Below, in pieces: positions 16,501 through 22,669 of a stretch of 28,818 bases of DNA. Position numbers and translations under genes: made by a program. Numbering within the stretch: position 1 is the first letter of the stretch; each line of letters starts with the position of its first letter. The notes below the pieces were generated by a model. That model did no database searches. It saw only the letters and a program-made list of their open reading frames with translations, and was not told the origin of the DNA. The DNA is from WRKB01 sp031551145 (lineage in GTDB: Bacteria; Desulfobacterota; Desulfovibrionia; Desulfovibrionales; Desulfovibrionaceae), in the NCBI GenBank assembly GCA_031551145.1, contig JAVBNZ010000032.1, positions 1 to 28,818 of the forward strand, given 5' to 3'.

Positions 16501-18048
16501 GCGACAGTCGCGGACACCGCCACGATTGCCGACGCCACGCGGGGCACGCTTTCGCTGAACGTTTCCGACAACGTCGCGGAAGGCGGCGATATCTTCGTCA
16601 AGCTGAATCTGGCGGACGCCGCTGACAACGCGCTTACCGCCACCCAGCCCATAACCGTGACCCTGCAACTCTCCGGCGTGGGCAACGACCCCGCCACGGA
16701 TGCCGATCTGAACCTGAACGGCTGGACGCGGCAGGCGGACGGCGCATATACCCGCGAATTCACCCTGCCGGCCAATACCGCCTCCTCGACCTGGAACATC
16801 CCCGTCAAGGTGGACACTGTGCTCGAACACAACGAGGGAGTGCGCGTCGAGGTTATCAGCACGAACATCCCCGCCGGTATCGCCGGAAACATCACCAACA
16901 GCGCGGCGGGGGCGAGCTTCGACATCACCATCCGCGACGCCGGCGGCGCCAGAATGGTTCTGGAACCGCTCGGCGACAGCGAAGTGGTTGCCGGCAGCGT
17001 CGGCGGACTGGGCTTCAACCTCAACCTGCAGAACGCAGCCGGTCAGGCCATGACCGCGGTGGAAGCTCTGGTCGTGAGCTTCATCGTCTCCGGCTTCGAC
17101 CCGGCAACGGGCAACGCGACGACCCTGTCCGACACCCTCTTCACAGCGAGTACGGATACGCACGGCAACACCTGGAGCTACAACGGCAGCGGCACCTGGA
17201 CCGTAACCGCCACCCTGCCGACAGGCGCAAACTCGCTGACCATCAACGCGGAAGCGGCGTTCGGCCACGACAATGCCGGCATCGTCGACGCGGCCGAAGG
17301 CCTGCGCTTCACCCTGGACGGCCTGAGCGGCCATGACGTCAATTGCACCATCGTCGCCGACGGCGTGACCGTTACGCCGGGCACCCATCTCGACTTCACC
17401 GTGGTGGATGCGGACTACGCCGCGGCCACGGGTTACGGCCACGACGCTTCGCTTCTCACCGCCGGCGCGCACGTGGTGGATGCCTCGCACAGCTATACCG
17501 GCACCGACGCCGGCGAGACCATACTCGGCACCGACGCGGCGGACACCATTCACGGCGGCGGGGGCAACGACGTCATCCACGGCGGGGCGGGCGACGACGT
17601 CATCCACGGCGGGGCGGGCGACGACCTGATCTACGGCGGCACGGGCAACGACACCCTCACCGGCGGCGCCGGGGCCGACACTTTTGCCTGGAAGGCCGGC
17701 GACATGGGCGGCACCGACACCATCACCGACTTCAACCAGTCCGAAGGCGACAAGCTGCGCTTTGAAGACCTGTTCGGCAGCGGCGGTGAAACAACCCTGA
17801 ACAACCTGCTCAACAGCGGCATCTGGGAGGCGAATCCGGAAGGCAGCAGCACCGGCACCTTCTCGGCCGTTAACGGCAGCAACAGCATCAGCCTGCATCT
17901 GGACGGCACGAACGCCTCGCTGACCGTATCCGGAGACACGGGCAGCCAAACTGTGGCGCTCAATAACTTCGCCCCGGATCTCACTTCCGGGAGTGAAACC
18001 CAGCAGATTCACGACATGCTGCAGCAGATCATCAAGGTCACGGAATAA
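7546..18048 (+). CDS. Giant type I-secreted adhesin with LapG-type cleavage region and RTX repeats
   Basis: 3500 residues, no Sec signal. Residues 1-90 resemble the retention module of LapA-type biofilm adhesins, ending in two adjacent PAAG motifs (95-98, 99-102) at the position where LapG cuts LapA-like proteins. Residues 160 to about 3310 are Asp/Gly/Thr-rich beta modules of Calx-beta or T1SS-143 type. Recurrent landmarks are xDGPxL at module starts (1041, 1764, 2436, 2600, 2860) and GGE near module ends. Residues 3319-3380 carry RTX calcium repeats (GGxGxDxxx), and the last 120 form the type I secretion signal. The protein should pass through an ABC/MFP/TolC-like exporter, stay anchored in the outer-membrane pore, and mediate adhesion until released. 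Large proteins of this kind are known in Desulfovibrio biofilms. No exporter, lapD or lapG gene lies in this window. AAGGAG precedes the ATG. Confidence 0.92.
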   Translation: MAENQKLIRPGAGEQVALPVGPDAKLEFTFNPGDADLSKDGQNFVLTFQDGAKLTLEGFYDNFGDNTQPPTLVMDGQELPGEQFLAALNNPDLMPAAGPAAGPALGGGSYEDALLAGVSGVDRLDKLVFDGWGRGTEPTEEFIGGPGVDPEEPGGTFSLEAYTELGGSGGGLFHAGLYEDGRAYQNLYGEADPQVPGRLELNFQPTGTTVVDGIHLTGFDAGTMIFKGTPISDGQGGYTNAIVVSGTDHTIDFTHADFTGDGVYILPPRNSDHDMDIDAVLDLRAASSDLTGTATTSFTIVVDAVADKPVADPADFGHDVVQQDHADKDHGRSGEAQDIKLDVKTTFGDVLDGSEKHYFDVGGIPSEWEPAGTLPAGWTIVGQTDNGDGTYTLRIDVSAAATADARANGTTTGTVDGELHFNPKDWTSSGIQDAAGNDVGRHDNGDFNASGPATITVTAVAVESAQDGELDINNNTARTEVGRFTVDLQEDVPVITQESIILGTNEKAGVQTGEMDFASLDAATQALANLQTTAPALGVDRKTFDFNLFSDGKVDGKTAGAAEGTPSVSFDSFPADGELFAKLPGDAAYTALTRESVTDANGNTTLTYSWTDAGGKHVALVVVLEPTFNANGTGEATMTVIQYAALRHETGLDTNDLPMNFTLRVTDNDGDSDTISAIYVAKDDIPEAGADVTAVFDEKIDTPISGNVLTKLVTDHDASNDNATYAKADSGSDGWEGGNAGVVGYTIALPAGYSIDGTSATMAIGTSYTILDAKGNAQGSFSLDAQGNWSFSSTGAQDVIKDFKFSVNYTVRDADGDTDTANLKIDVKAAPLMAGVTGDTKVFESELGTNGSVNDAAGVATYTIQAYNYDGGTAEGAALYEDMYVTLKISALGTAGNASLSDIDLANVKALNPGVVTGVNAAMGEITVKIPAGDADGAVQLKLPMADDSLGGFNTKSDGPVEHYDLKVTAVTGDTPGHYLPPTDPQYAAKGVNTTQGTDIIDDGTTTPVWNDQTGHWEALYENNRLDGAGAYNHKTDEHPLDGPMLKLGVTGLTNGALKEGSAASFTLGGTLNPNTDAGYTSTKVGENIELTLKVELASGASAADLTVSGMSATGATYQYYNGSSWVSIAAGSNIPSSAFDKNGVLQVKVVLVKGATDANTFDLADLSKVGLKITAVNDTLTESGEQFKVSITEAHGGESTYYGEQSTTTITEDHNGSIAIAGSQVLEGNDLSFQVKVTGTVINPAVAANADDVKVTFTFTKGSADFTDVDLSKDALQTHNPNITIVSVTTNPDGTVSVQAVINAGDWTKNPDGSYTYDLKVPTVVDEHVAEADEKLTVAITEVSGAEIKEITPQDIAAGKNPSAEGLIHDEATLSLRENSTIHEDSRMGATVAEYHIDVADKGIPVTQVSGDSGKVAGQGFTFDITLKDGTATFDPNMTDNINSDGSIQNWNGSTGAADYGWAIDGKLIQYHNLNTPEGVADLKTAINDYLAANGYDGITVTGVTNGGRTLTFSVDKGADIDKLESLPIQVGAIDDAVSDSGEKYKVILSNIQEKGTDDGAQQVDSITVTNRQVETTILDDQDKGYRDGYLVGVQPAVFSESSDLTGNAFKGDGFKIPVLLFDRNSPDGTVLQSNPPTQAITIVLNVNDGSAKAGQDYYLNGDQAQTVTVQPSQWVFVPAAGGVPAHWEFKVEIPRNDDRLTEGDETFSVSIKSTSGHESSAIPDGENIGGIKNNADMKIVDDTSLGPNQYDANGNLIVAGALDGPELLSFGPNGKVIEPKAPGIAGADANGEQINETAAVNPVEYKIVLDAVAAQDIVVFIKVDELPKDFRIPAGSELKLLTPEALAELQGLYGKYNIDPKGAGYYLVIKEGLAEGSFEVEILHDHDTANNQRGVDPGVDKIHMEITNMQGSEVRFDPKEPLNTSDVKIEDDMRGPVVHLDAPAVDTGVSAALITLNVENAPEGQGAWATVQIKYNNSSTVTEERVWIEADANTGQLVLPGVNPQDIDRIKILNAEYENGDKFKPGKEDVDWTETQVDRTFTLKADIPVAVTEAVTVTIEITHSDGTTEQVHITIPAGQLSGSITLPSAGKGDYIYTQVVGSSGGETQHDPKLNFTDLTGPGGPGGQERITLGIEASENIREQGETSVEYTISGHIPDSHTQNGDLSFTIKVINQDSSNGDFKESGPGHDVTVTIPKELLDAVGPGGDFKVVITNDASGNPVATFTDTAGNPITVPGHEVSVTPTTAGDGVAQAYDDKLIEGTETFTSVITGIKGGGPGGATIDSGKPLADTNIIDNDIPELKVTYWLQNADGTFTQIDTVTEGDKDVFVKVELVDAAGNPLTLSGGYLTIDLTKGGGTATEGADFSLPNNHLVIDSGQNSAMVKLLLPNDYKSEDPADTLVIKATVDPAKSDHGVAGQIQAGSSGSLTINDLVDGPNLRFTAGASTMYEDGAMTFSVTLDKALEENATLTFKVDLAPAGTDTKDGFTLSDIKSITVDGTTYKYDPTDNRFEDPDGNDASAKIHLDGNGDIIFTMVMNNGSSKETFSVQLNNDKISENNEHLNITLTDAKGGELCIDGTPFANVADKPVADVTVKDVLDGPTVTLTPHGEGTEGESVSVQLTLTGKSDSTVSDTDITLKLGPDVLAKVVEGDKVSVYDGNNNLVGEFTINLDGTMTIHLAEGVKGPLTLTFPLQDNAVEGPNVPFSISLSGIVGGECTVGGVSGYSSSVVAETDGSLTFELDGSASKQDAQATITIDGIPGDNAAFVKDVIVYDAAGAKIATIPGTALTVVDGKLTYILPDAIKANASLDGAKVVVEFDKTRMTDPADIAAAKLNAVVGLGLEGKGLTIPVNEDTLAKDGPVFTVDAPADGVEGASVVFTINPNEQAGFETTEQDISLTFKLTGGYAGRVVGLVLSPEALAAGLQLSGPVGGQYTIKLPAGTELDNWDGAVTATLNSTDAKIGASGSLGIQLTGTSGGESTLGATVADTATIADATRGTLSLNVSDNVAEGGDIFVKLNLADAADNALTATQPITVTLQLSGVGNDPATDADLNLNGWTRQADGAYTREFTLPANTASSTWNIPVKVDTVLEHNEGVRVEVISTNIPAGIAGNITNSAAGASFDITIRDAGGARMVLEPLGDSEVVAGSVGGLGFNLNLQNAAGQAMTAVEALVVSFIVSGFDPATGNATTLSDTLFTASTDTHGNTWSYNGSGTWTVTATLPTGANSLTINAEAAFGHDNAGIVDAAEGLRFTLDGLSGHDVNCTIVADGVTVTPGTHLDFTVVDADYAAATGYGHDASLLTAGAHVVDASHSYTGTDAGETILGTDAADTIHGGGGNDVIHGGAGDDVIHGGAGDDLIYGGTGNDTLTGGAGADTFAWKAGDMGGTDTITDFNQSEGDKLRFEDLFGSGGETTLNNLLNSGIWEANPEGSSTGTFSAVNGSNSISLHLDGTNASLTVSGDTGSQTVALNNFAPDLTSGSETQQIHDMLQQIIKVTE
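7828..7851 (+). other. Tandem PAAG codons, predicted LapG-like cleavage sites
   Basis: These bases encode PAAGPAAG (residues 95-102 of the adhesin). LapG-family periplasmic proteases cut after a di-alanine in [T/P/A]AAG motifs roughly 100 residues into retention-module adhesins. Position and sequence both fit; actual cleavage is inferred. Confidence 0.6.
17500..17686 (+). repeat. RTX nonapeptide repeats with a perfect 27-base DNA tandem
   Basis: About five to six GGxGxDxxx nonapeptides are encoded here. Two consecutive copies, 17568-17594 and 17595-17621, are identical over 27 bases (three nonapeptide thirds of nine codons each), which points to recent duplication or gene conversion. They bind calcium and drive folding after secretion. 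Confidence 0.85.
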
Positions 18049-18066
18049 CCAACCTCCAACCTTCCC

Positions 18067-18099
18067 GGCCCCCGGCAGCTCCGCTGCCGGGGGCCTTTT
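18067..18099 (+). terminator. Rho-independent terminator of the adhesin gene
   Basis: A perfect 13-base-pair G+C-rich stem (GGCCCCCGGCAGC with its complement) closes a TCC loop at 18067-18095 and is followed by TTTT. It starts 18 bases after the adhesin stop. Confidence 0.9.
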
Positions 18100-18183
18100 G
18101 TCGTCGGTCGGGTTCCGGTGCGGCAAAAGCGACGCGCAAAGCGGCCGCGGAGCGGAGCCCGCCGGCGGGCAGCGGTTTGGAGT

Positions 18184-18208
18184 AAAAAAGCCGCGGAAGA
18201 TCCGCGGC
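18184..18208 (-). terminator. Minus-strand intrinsic terminator
   Basis: The stem GCCGCGGA/TCCGCGGC around a 3-base loop (18190-18208) is followed on the minus strand by six Ts (18189-18184). There is no matching T-run on the plus side, so it acts on leftward transcripts. No minus-strand gene is recognised upstream of it; it may stop antisense transcription into the adhesin gene. Confidence 0.55.
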
Positions 18209-18328
18209 CTGTCCCCCGATCACATTTGAAAAGGGTTTACCCCTCCCAAGCGGGACAGCACTGCATTGAGGAACAAGAGAGATACAATGCGGATATCACG
18301 CCTGTTGTCGTGCACCATAAAGAAGCAC

Positions 18329-18355
18329 TAAAGTTTTTGGTGGATTTTCCGAAAC
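18329..18355 (+). promoter_or_regulatory. Candidate FliA (sigma-28) promoter of the chemoreceptor gene
   Basis: TAAAGTTT (18329-18336) matches the sigma-28 -35 consensus at all eight positions. After the canonical 11-base spacer comes TCCGAAAC, which matches GCCGATAA at five of eight. Sigma-28 commonly drives chemoreceptor genes. The predicted start is near 18362, upstream of a hairpin and the ATG at 18494. Confidence 0.45.
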
Positions 18356-18434
18356 AGAGTGGATATACAGGCGGGGAATATGCGACTCTTTTTCTGATTC
18401 CATATTTCACATCAACATCGGCGCATGACAGTTT

Positions 18435-18469
18435 CCGGCCCTGCAGCATCGGCAGGGCCGGGATTTTTT
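18435..18469 (+). terminator. Terminator-like hairpin just before the chemoreceptor gene
   Basis: CCGGCCCTGC and its exact complement (18435-18444, 18452-18461) form a 10-base-pair stem followed, after GA, by six Ts (18464-18469). It ends 24 bases before the chemoreceptor ATG and downstream of the proposed FliA promoter, so it would act either as an attenuator or as a terminator shielding the gene from upstream transcription. Confidence 0.65.
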
Positions 18470-18493
18470 GCACTCTAAAGGGAGCGGTTGCGA

Positions 18494-20881
18494 ATGAATC
18501 TGCAAATGAGGATACAGTTGCCGATCATAGCGTTGATTATCGCGATATGCGCGATCAGCGGCTGGTTGTCATACAGACAGGCTGCGGACAATCTGGAAAA
18601 CGCCCTGATAGGCGACATGCGCGGCGAGGCACAGGGCCTTGTGCGTGCGATTGATGACATGATGCAGGGCGCGACGGCGGACATTGCGCGCGTTTCCGGC
18701 CGCAACGAATTCCCGGAATTTTACAAGGGCGACATCCAGAACAGGGAACAGGTTTCCGCGTTTTCCGCCTTCCTGAAAAATCTGGGACGGAGCTACCCCG
18801 ATTTCGATCGCCTCAGCCTGCTGGACGACAAGGGAAAGGTCATCGCCTCTTCGGATGAAAAAACCATAGGCACGGATTTCAGCAGCCGTCCCTACTTCAA
18901 GGCCGCGATGGAGGGCAGGGTGTTCCTTGCGCCCCCGTACAAAAGCGCCGTCAACGGCAAGGGCGTTATGGCGGCCTCGGCGCCCGTCAGGGTGGACGGC
19001 AAGATCACGGGCGTGGTCTACTGCATTCTTTCGCTGGAGCATCTGTACAAGCAGGCGGTTGAACCCGTGGTTGTGGGCAAAAAGGGCTACGCCTACATTC
19101 TCGGACCGGACGGCGCCATAGCGGTGCACCGAAACAGCGAATATATCTTCAACCCCAATCTCAAGAACGCGGATGCCTATAAGGCGATGGCTTCGTCCGC
19201 CGGAAACGGGATAAGGAATTTCGCCAACGCGGCCGGTCTGAACGTGGCCGCGTACCACGCGAAGGAAAAAAACACGGGCCTCACCGCCGTGGTGCAGGCG
19301 GAATACGACGACGTGTTTTCCGGCCTTACGGAAATGCGCAACAGCTCTCTCATGATCGCCGGGGTTTCCATCGCCCTTGCCATGCTGCTTCTCTTTCTCA
19401 TCCTGCGGCCGGTGCTCACGGCCATCAACGCGGGCGTGGCCTTTGCCGGGCGCATTGCCGCAGGGGATCTTTCCGGCACGCTTGATGTCGGAAGAACGGA
19501 CGAACTCGGCAAACTGGCCGACGCCCTGCGCGCCGTGCCCGAAGCCCTCAACCGCATTATCGCCGAATACCGCGACCTGGAGAAGAACATAGAAAACGGC
19601 CTGCTTGACGCGAGCGGCGACTACAGCCGTTTTTCCGGCGAATTCGCAAATCTCATCAAGGGCACCAACGCCATATTGGCGCGTTTCCGCATGGTTATCG
19701 ACGCCATTCCTTCCCCGGTCATCACCATGGACAAGGATTTGAAGCTGCGCTTCATGAACGCGGCGGCCCAACAGCTGACGACCTCCGATTACAAGGGCAA
19801 AACCGGCGCCGACCTGTTCAGGCCGGACGATTACGGCAAGCCGGACAGCCCCCTTGCCCTCGCCCGGAGCGCGAAAAAGGTGCAAAGCGGCGAAACCCGC
19901 GCCCACCCGGGCGGGCATGACGTGGACATCAGCTATACCTCCATCCCCATGCTCGACACCAACGGGAATCTGCTCTGCATCCTCCAGCTCATCATCGACA
20001 TGACGCGGATAAAAACCACGGAACGCACCATTTTCGAAGTGGTCGCCCAGGCCCTGGAAATTTCCGATCGGGTGGCCGCCGCCTCGGCGCAGCTTTCCAC
20101 GCAGATCGAACAGGTCACCAAGGGCACCGACGTGCAGCGCGACCGCGTGGGTTCCACCGTCACGGCCATGGACGAAATGAACGCCACCGTGCTCGAAGTG
20201 GCCCGCAACGCCGGCCGGGCCGGAGAACAGGCCGAAAACACGCGCGTCAAGGCGGCCCAGGGCGCGGATCTGGTGGATCAGGTCATCACGTCCGTGCGGC
20301 AGGTCAACAGCGTGGCCGGCGCGCTTGAAACCAACATGCAGGAACTCGGCAGGCAGGCCCAGGCCATCGGCGGCGTGATGAACATTATCTCCGACATCGC
20401 CGATCAGACCAACCTGCTGGCGCTGAACGCGGCCATTGAAGCGGCGAGAGCCGGCGAAGCCGGACGCGGCTTTGCCGTGGTGGCCGACGAAGTGCGCAAG
20501 CTGGCCGAAAAAACCATGACCGCCACCACCGAGGTGGGCGCCGGCATCAGCGGCATCCAGAACTCCATAACCGCCAATATTGCCGGCGTTACCCAGGCCG
20601 GCAAAAGCGTGGGAGAAGCAACCACACTCGCCGGCGATTCCGGCTCGGCCCTCTCCGAAATCGTCAGTCTGGCCGGGCACAACGCAGCGGTCATCACCGG
20701 CATTGCCACGGCGGCCGAAGAACAGTCCGCCACTTCCGAGGAAATCACCCGCGCGATCGAAGAGATCAACCGTATAGCCGCGGAAACCGCTTCCGGCATG
20801 GAACAATCCGCTTCGGCCGTGCAGGAGCTCTCGCACATGGCGCAGGAGCTCAAGCAACTGCTTGATAGGTTGAGGAATTAG
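18494..20881 (+). CDS. Methyl-accepting chemotaxis protein (dCache, HAMP, PAS, signalling domain)
   Basis: 795 residues. TM1 is at about 8-29, followed by a periplasmic double-Cache sensor (about 35-275, with RPYFKAAMEGRVFLAPPY and SAPVRVDGKITGVV typical of dCache_1). TM2 is at about 283-305, then a HAMP-like region to about 355. A PAS domain (about 398-510, AIPSPVITMDKDLKLRFMNAAA) precedes the cytoplasmic coiled coil. The signalling tip IADQTNLLALNAAIEAARAG begins near 634 and contacts CheA and CheW. The extra cytoplasmic PAS suggests a second, internal signal. There is no C-terminal CheR-tethering pentapeptide. AAGGGAG lies nine bases before the ATG at 18494; an in-frame TTG six bases earlier is too close to it. 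Ligands of dCache_1 receptors are usually amino or organic acids, but the ligand is not readable here. Confidence 0.95.
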   Translation: MNLQMRIQLPIIALIIAICAISGWLSYRQAADNLENALIGDMRGEAQGLVRAIDDMMQGATADIARVSGRNEFPEFYKGDIQNREQVSAFSAFLKNLGRSYPDFDRLSLLDDKGKVIASSDEKTIGTDFSSRPYFKAAMEGRVFLAPPYKSAVNGKGVMAASAPVRVDGKITGVVYCILSLEHLYKQAVEPVVVGKKGYAYILGPDGAIAVHRNSEYIFNPNLKNADAYKAMASSAGNGIRNFANAAGLNVAAYHAKEKNTGLTAVVQAEYDDVFSGLTEMRNSSLMIAGVSIALAMLLLFLILRPVLTAINAGVAFAGRIAAGDLSGTLDVGRTDELGKLADALRAVPEALNRIIAEYRDLEKNIENGLLDASGDYSRFSGEFANLIKGTNAILARFRMVIDAIPSPVITMDKDLKLRFMNAAAQQLTTSDYKGKTGADLFRPDDYGKPDSPLALARSAKKVQSGETRAHPGGHDVDISYTSIPMLDTNGNLLCILQLIIDMTRIKTTERTIFEVVAQALEISDRVAAASAQLSTQIEQVTKGTDVQRDRVGSTVTAMDEMNATVLEVARNAGRAGEQAENTRVKAAQGADLVDQVITSVRQVNSVAGALETNMQELGRQAQAIGGVMNIISDIADQTNLLALNAAIEAARAGEAGRGFAVVADEVRKLAEKTMTATTEVGAGISGIQNSITANIAGVTQAGKSVGEATTLAGDSGSALSEIVSLAGHNAAVITGIATAAEEQSATSEEITRAIEEINRIAAETASGMEQSASAVQELSHMAQELKQLLDRLRN

Positions 20882-20896
20882 ACATAAGAGGGAGGG

Positions 20897-21259
20897 ATGC
20901 GCAGCCTGTTCGCCAAACGCTGCGGCCGGCTGGTCTTCATCCATGCCGTGCCCGCGCCCGCCGCAAGCCGTCCCATAAACCCCGACTTCCCCTTCGGCGT
21001 GGAAGGCAGCATGAGCCTGCCCCACGCCGAAGCTTTTTGCAGGCATCGCGGCCTTGCGCTGCCGAGCGTGGAACAACTGCGGCGCATTGCGGAAATAAGC
21101 GGGCAGAGGGCCTACGCCGCCCATAACTGGCCCAAGGGCATCTTTTGGTCGTGCGAGGACGCCGGCAGCGGCCGGCATGCCGCCGTCTTTCTCGGCAACG
21201 GCGGCGTCGCCCCTTTCCCCGATACCGAAAAACACCGGGTCGCCTGCGTGCGCGTGTGA
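20897..21259 (+). CDS. Small C-type-lectin-like domain protein
   Basis: 120 residues, starting 15 bases after the chemoreceptor stop with GAGGGAGG just upstream. Residues 32-120 follow the bacterial C-type-lectin-like pattern: SLPHAEAFCRHRGLALPSVEQL (helix with Cys and LP), NWPKGIFWSCED (the WP...WS strand), AAVFLGNGGVAPF, and a final HRVACVRV. The same ending closes lectin-like domains of intimin/invasin-type adhesins and DUF1566-like proteins. The N-terminal 25 residues are basic then mildly hydrophobic, a poor signal peptide at best. An internal ATG at 21011 would give a shorter form without that segment. Being co-transcribed with the chemoreceptor suggests a ligand-binding or accessory role, or it may be the remnant of a larger protein. 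The fold is a motif-based inference. Confidence 0.6.
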   Translation: MRSLFAKRCGRLVFIHAVPAPAASRPINPDFPFGVEGSMSLPHAEAFCRHRGLALPSVEQLRRIAEISGQRAYAAHNWPKGIFWSCEDAGSGRHAAVFLGNGGVAPFPDTEKHRVACVRV

Positions 21260-21276
21260 GAGAAATCCAATCTGCT

Positions 21277-22656
21277 CTAATGACCTGTAATGCCGTATTT
21301 TTTCAGCTTGTACTGAAGCAGGCTCTTGGAGATGCCGAGTATCTCCGCGGCCTTTACCTGCACGAGGTCGGCGCGCACGAGCGCGCGGCGTATAAGCGCG
21401 GCCTCGATCTTTTCCAGGGTGCCGGCCAGGTCGAGCTCCACGGGCAGCAGATCCACGGCGCTTTTGAACTGGGATTCCTCGTCGCGTATTTCGGGCGGGA
21501 GATTGTCCACGGAAATGGTCTGCTCCTGCACCAGCACAAGGCAGCGCTCCACCACGTTCTGGAGCTGGCGTATGTTGCCCGGCCATTCGTAGCCCATGAG
21601 GAAGTTCATGGCCTCGTCTGAAAAGTTTTTGGCGGGAATGCTGTTTTCCTTGGAGAGCTTTTCGGTGAAGTGCGCGATGAGCAGGGGGATGTCCTCGCGG
21701 CGTTCGCGCAGGGCCGGCAGGGGAATATGCACAACGTTGAGGCGGTAAAAAAGGTCTTCGCGGAATTCGCCGCTCTGCACCTTTTGCTGGAGATCCTTGT
21801 TGGTGGCGGCCACCACGCGGATGTCGACCTCGATTTCCTCGCCGCTGCCCACACGCTCGAAGCGGCGTTCCTGAAGCACGCGCAGCAGCTTGACCTGGAG
21901 ATCGGGCGTGAGTTCGCCGACTTCGTCGAGGAAGAGCGTGCCGCCGTCGGCCTGCTCGAAGCGGCCGCGTCGCATGCTGGTCGCGCCGGTGAAGGAGCCG
22001 CGTTCGTGCCCGAAAAGTTCGCTTTCCAGCACGCCGGGATTTAACGCCATGCAGTTGACGGACACAAAGGCCCCGTCCTTGCGGGGGGAGGCGAAGTGGA
22101 TGGCCCTGGCCACCAGCTCCTTGCCGGTGCCGGATTCGCCGGAGATGAGCACGGTGGAGCGGCTGGGCGCGGCGCGGTCCACCATGGCGAGCACGTCGCG
22201 CATGGCTTTGCTGCGGCCGACAAAGCGGTGCAGGCCGTACTGCTCCTCCATGGCTTCGCGCAGCAGGCGGTATTGGCGGTGGGCGCGGGAAAGCTCGGCC
22301 GCGTTCTGCACCGAAAGCAGCAGTTCGTCGTTGGCAAAGGGTTTCGTTATGTAGTCGAAGGCCCCGATCTTCATCACGTCTACGGCCGCCTCAATGGTGC
22401 CGAACGCGGTCATGATGAGCACGGGGATGTGGGGCTGGTTCTTCTTGCTGCGCTCGAGCACTTCGCGGCCGGTGATGCGGGGCATTTTCATGTCCGTGAT
22501 CAGCACGTCGACTTCGGAATCGTCCAGAAAGGCCAGGGCGGTTTCCGGGTCGTTGAGGGCCGTGACGCGGTAGCCGGCGTCGTTCAACAACGCGTCGAGA
22601 ACCAGCAGGTAGTTTTTTTCGTCGTCGATAATCAGAATATGGGTTTTTTCGCTCAT
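21277..22656 (-). CDS. NtrC-family sigma-54-dependent response regulator
   Basis: 459 residues. The receiver domain (about 5-120) has the acidic pair Asp11-Asp12, phospho-acceptor Asp55 and Lys105. The AAA+ domain (about 144-375) has Walker A GESGTGKE (173-180), the sigma-54 contact loop as GSFTGA (220-225), Walker B GGTLFLDEV (238-246) and the arginine-finger region FREDLFYRLNVV. The C-terminus has a Fis-type helix-turn-helix (VKAAEILGISKSLLQYKL). It activates sigma-54 promoters when phosphorylated, presumably by the kinase encoded 13 bases upstream. GGAG precedes the ATG, overlapping the kinase stop region. The loop has Ser where most members have Ala, a conservative change. Target genes are not evident; I found no good -24/-12 promoter in the window. 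It converges on the lectin-like gene with a 17-base gap. Confidence 0.95.
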   Translation of the reverse strand: MSEKTHILIIDDEKNYLLVLDALLNDAGYRVTALNDPETALAFLDDSEVDVLITDMKMPRITGREVLERSKKNQPHIPVLIMTAFGTIEAAVDVMKIGAFDYITKPFANDELLLSVQNAAELSRAHRQYRLLREAMEEQYGLHRFVGRSKAMRDVLAMVDRAAPSRSTVLISGESGTGKELVARAIHFASPRKDGAFVSVNCMALNPGVLESELFGHERGSFTGATSMRRGRFEQADGGTLFLDEVGELTPDLQVKLLRVLQERRFERVGSGEEIEVDIRVVAATNKDLQQKVQSGEFREDLFYRLNVVHIPLPALRERREDIPLLIAHFTEKLSKENSIPAKNFSDEAMNFLMGYEWPGNIRQLQNVVERCLVLVQEQTISVDNLPPEIRDEESQFKSAVDLLPVELDLAGTLEKIEAALIRRALVRADLVQVKAAEILGISKSLLQYKLKKYGITGH

Positions 22657-22669
22657 ACGGGCTCCGGGG

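Larger units (their letters stand above)
18049..18493. other. Spacer between adhesin and chemoreceptor genes
   Basis: 445 bases with no convincing gene. It holds the adhesin terminator, a 14-base palindrome (18157-18170), a minus-oriented terminator, a FliA-like promoter and a terminator-like hairpin, each listed separately. From about 18210 to 18430 the DNA is less G+C-rich than the genes around it. Open frames here have atypical codon use and no recognisable product. A 14-codon frame at 18289 has GAGG upstream and could be a leader peptide, but nothing supports its expression. Confidence 0.5.

Noticed and set aside
17520..17650. Regular short repeats that might suggest a CRISPR array
   Set aside because: The repeats are contiguous, in frame, and encode RTX nonapeptides; there are no unique spacers.
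18250..18275. Possible sigma-54 promoter (GG...GC) before the chemoreceptor
   Set aside because: The distance between the GG and GC elements is 8-9 bases instead of 10, so it cannot be a standard -24/-12 site.
18237..18473. 78-codon minus-strand frame ending near the leftward terminator
   Set aside because: Tempting because of the terminator at 18184, but it has no binding site, no recognisable domain and unusual codon use. A non-coding transcript is at least as likely.
18569..21586. 1005-codon open frame antisense to the chemoreceptor and lectin-like genes
   Set aside because: It is the complement of a well-supported chemoreceptor, has a His/Gly/Ala-rich product with no motif, and crosses into the opposite-strand regulator.
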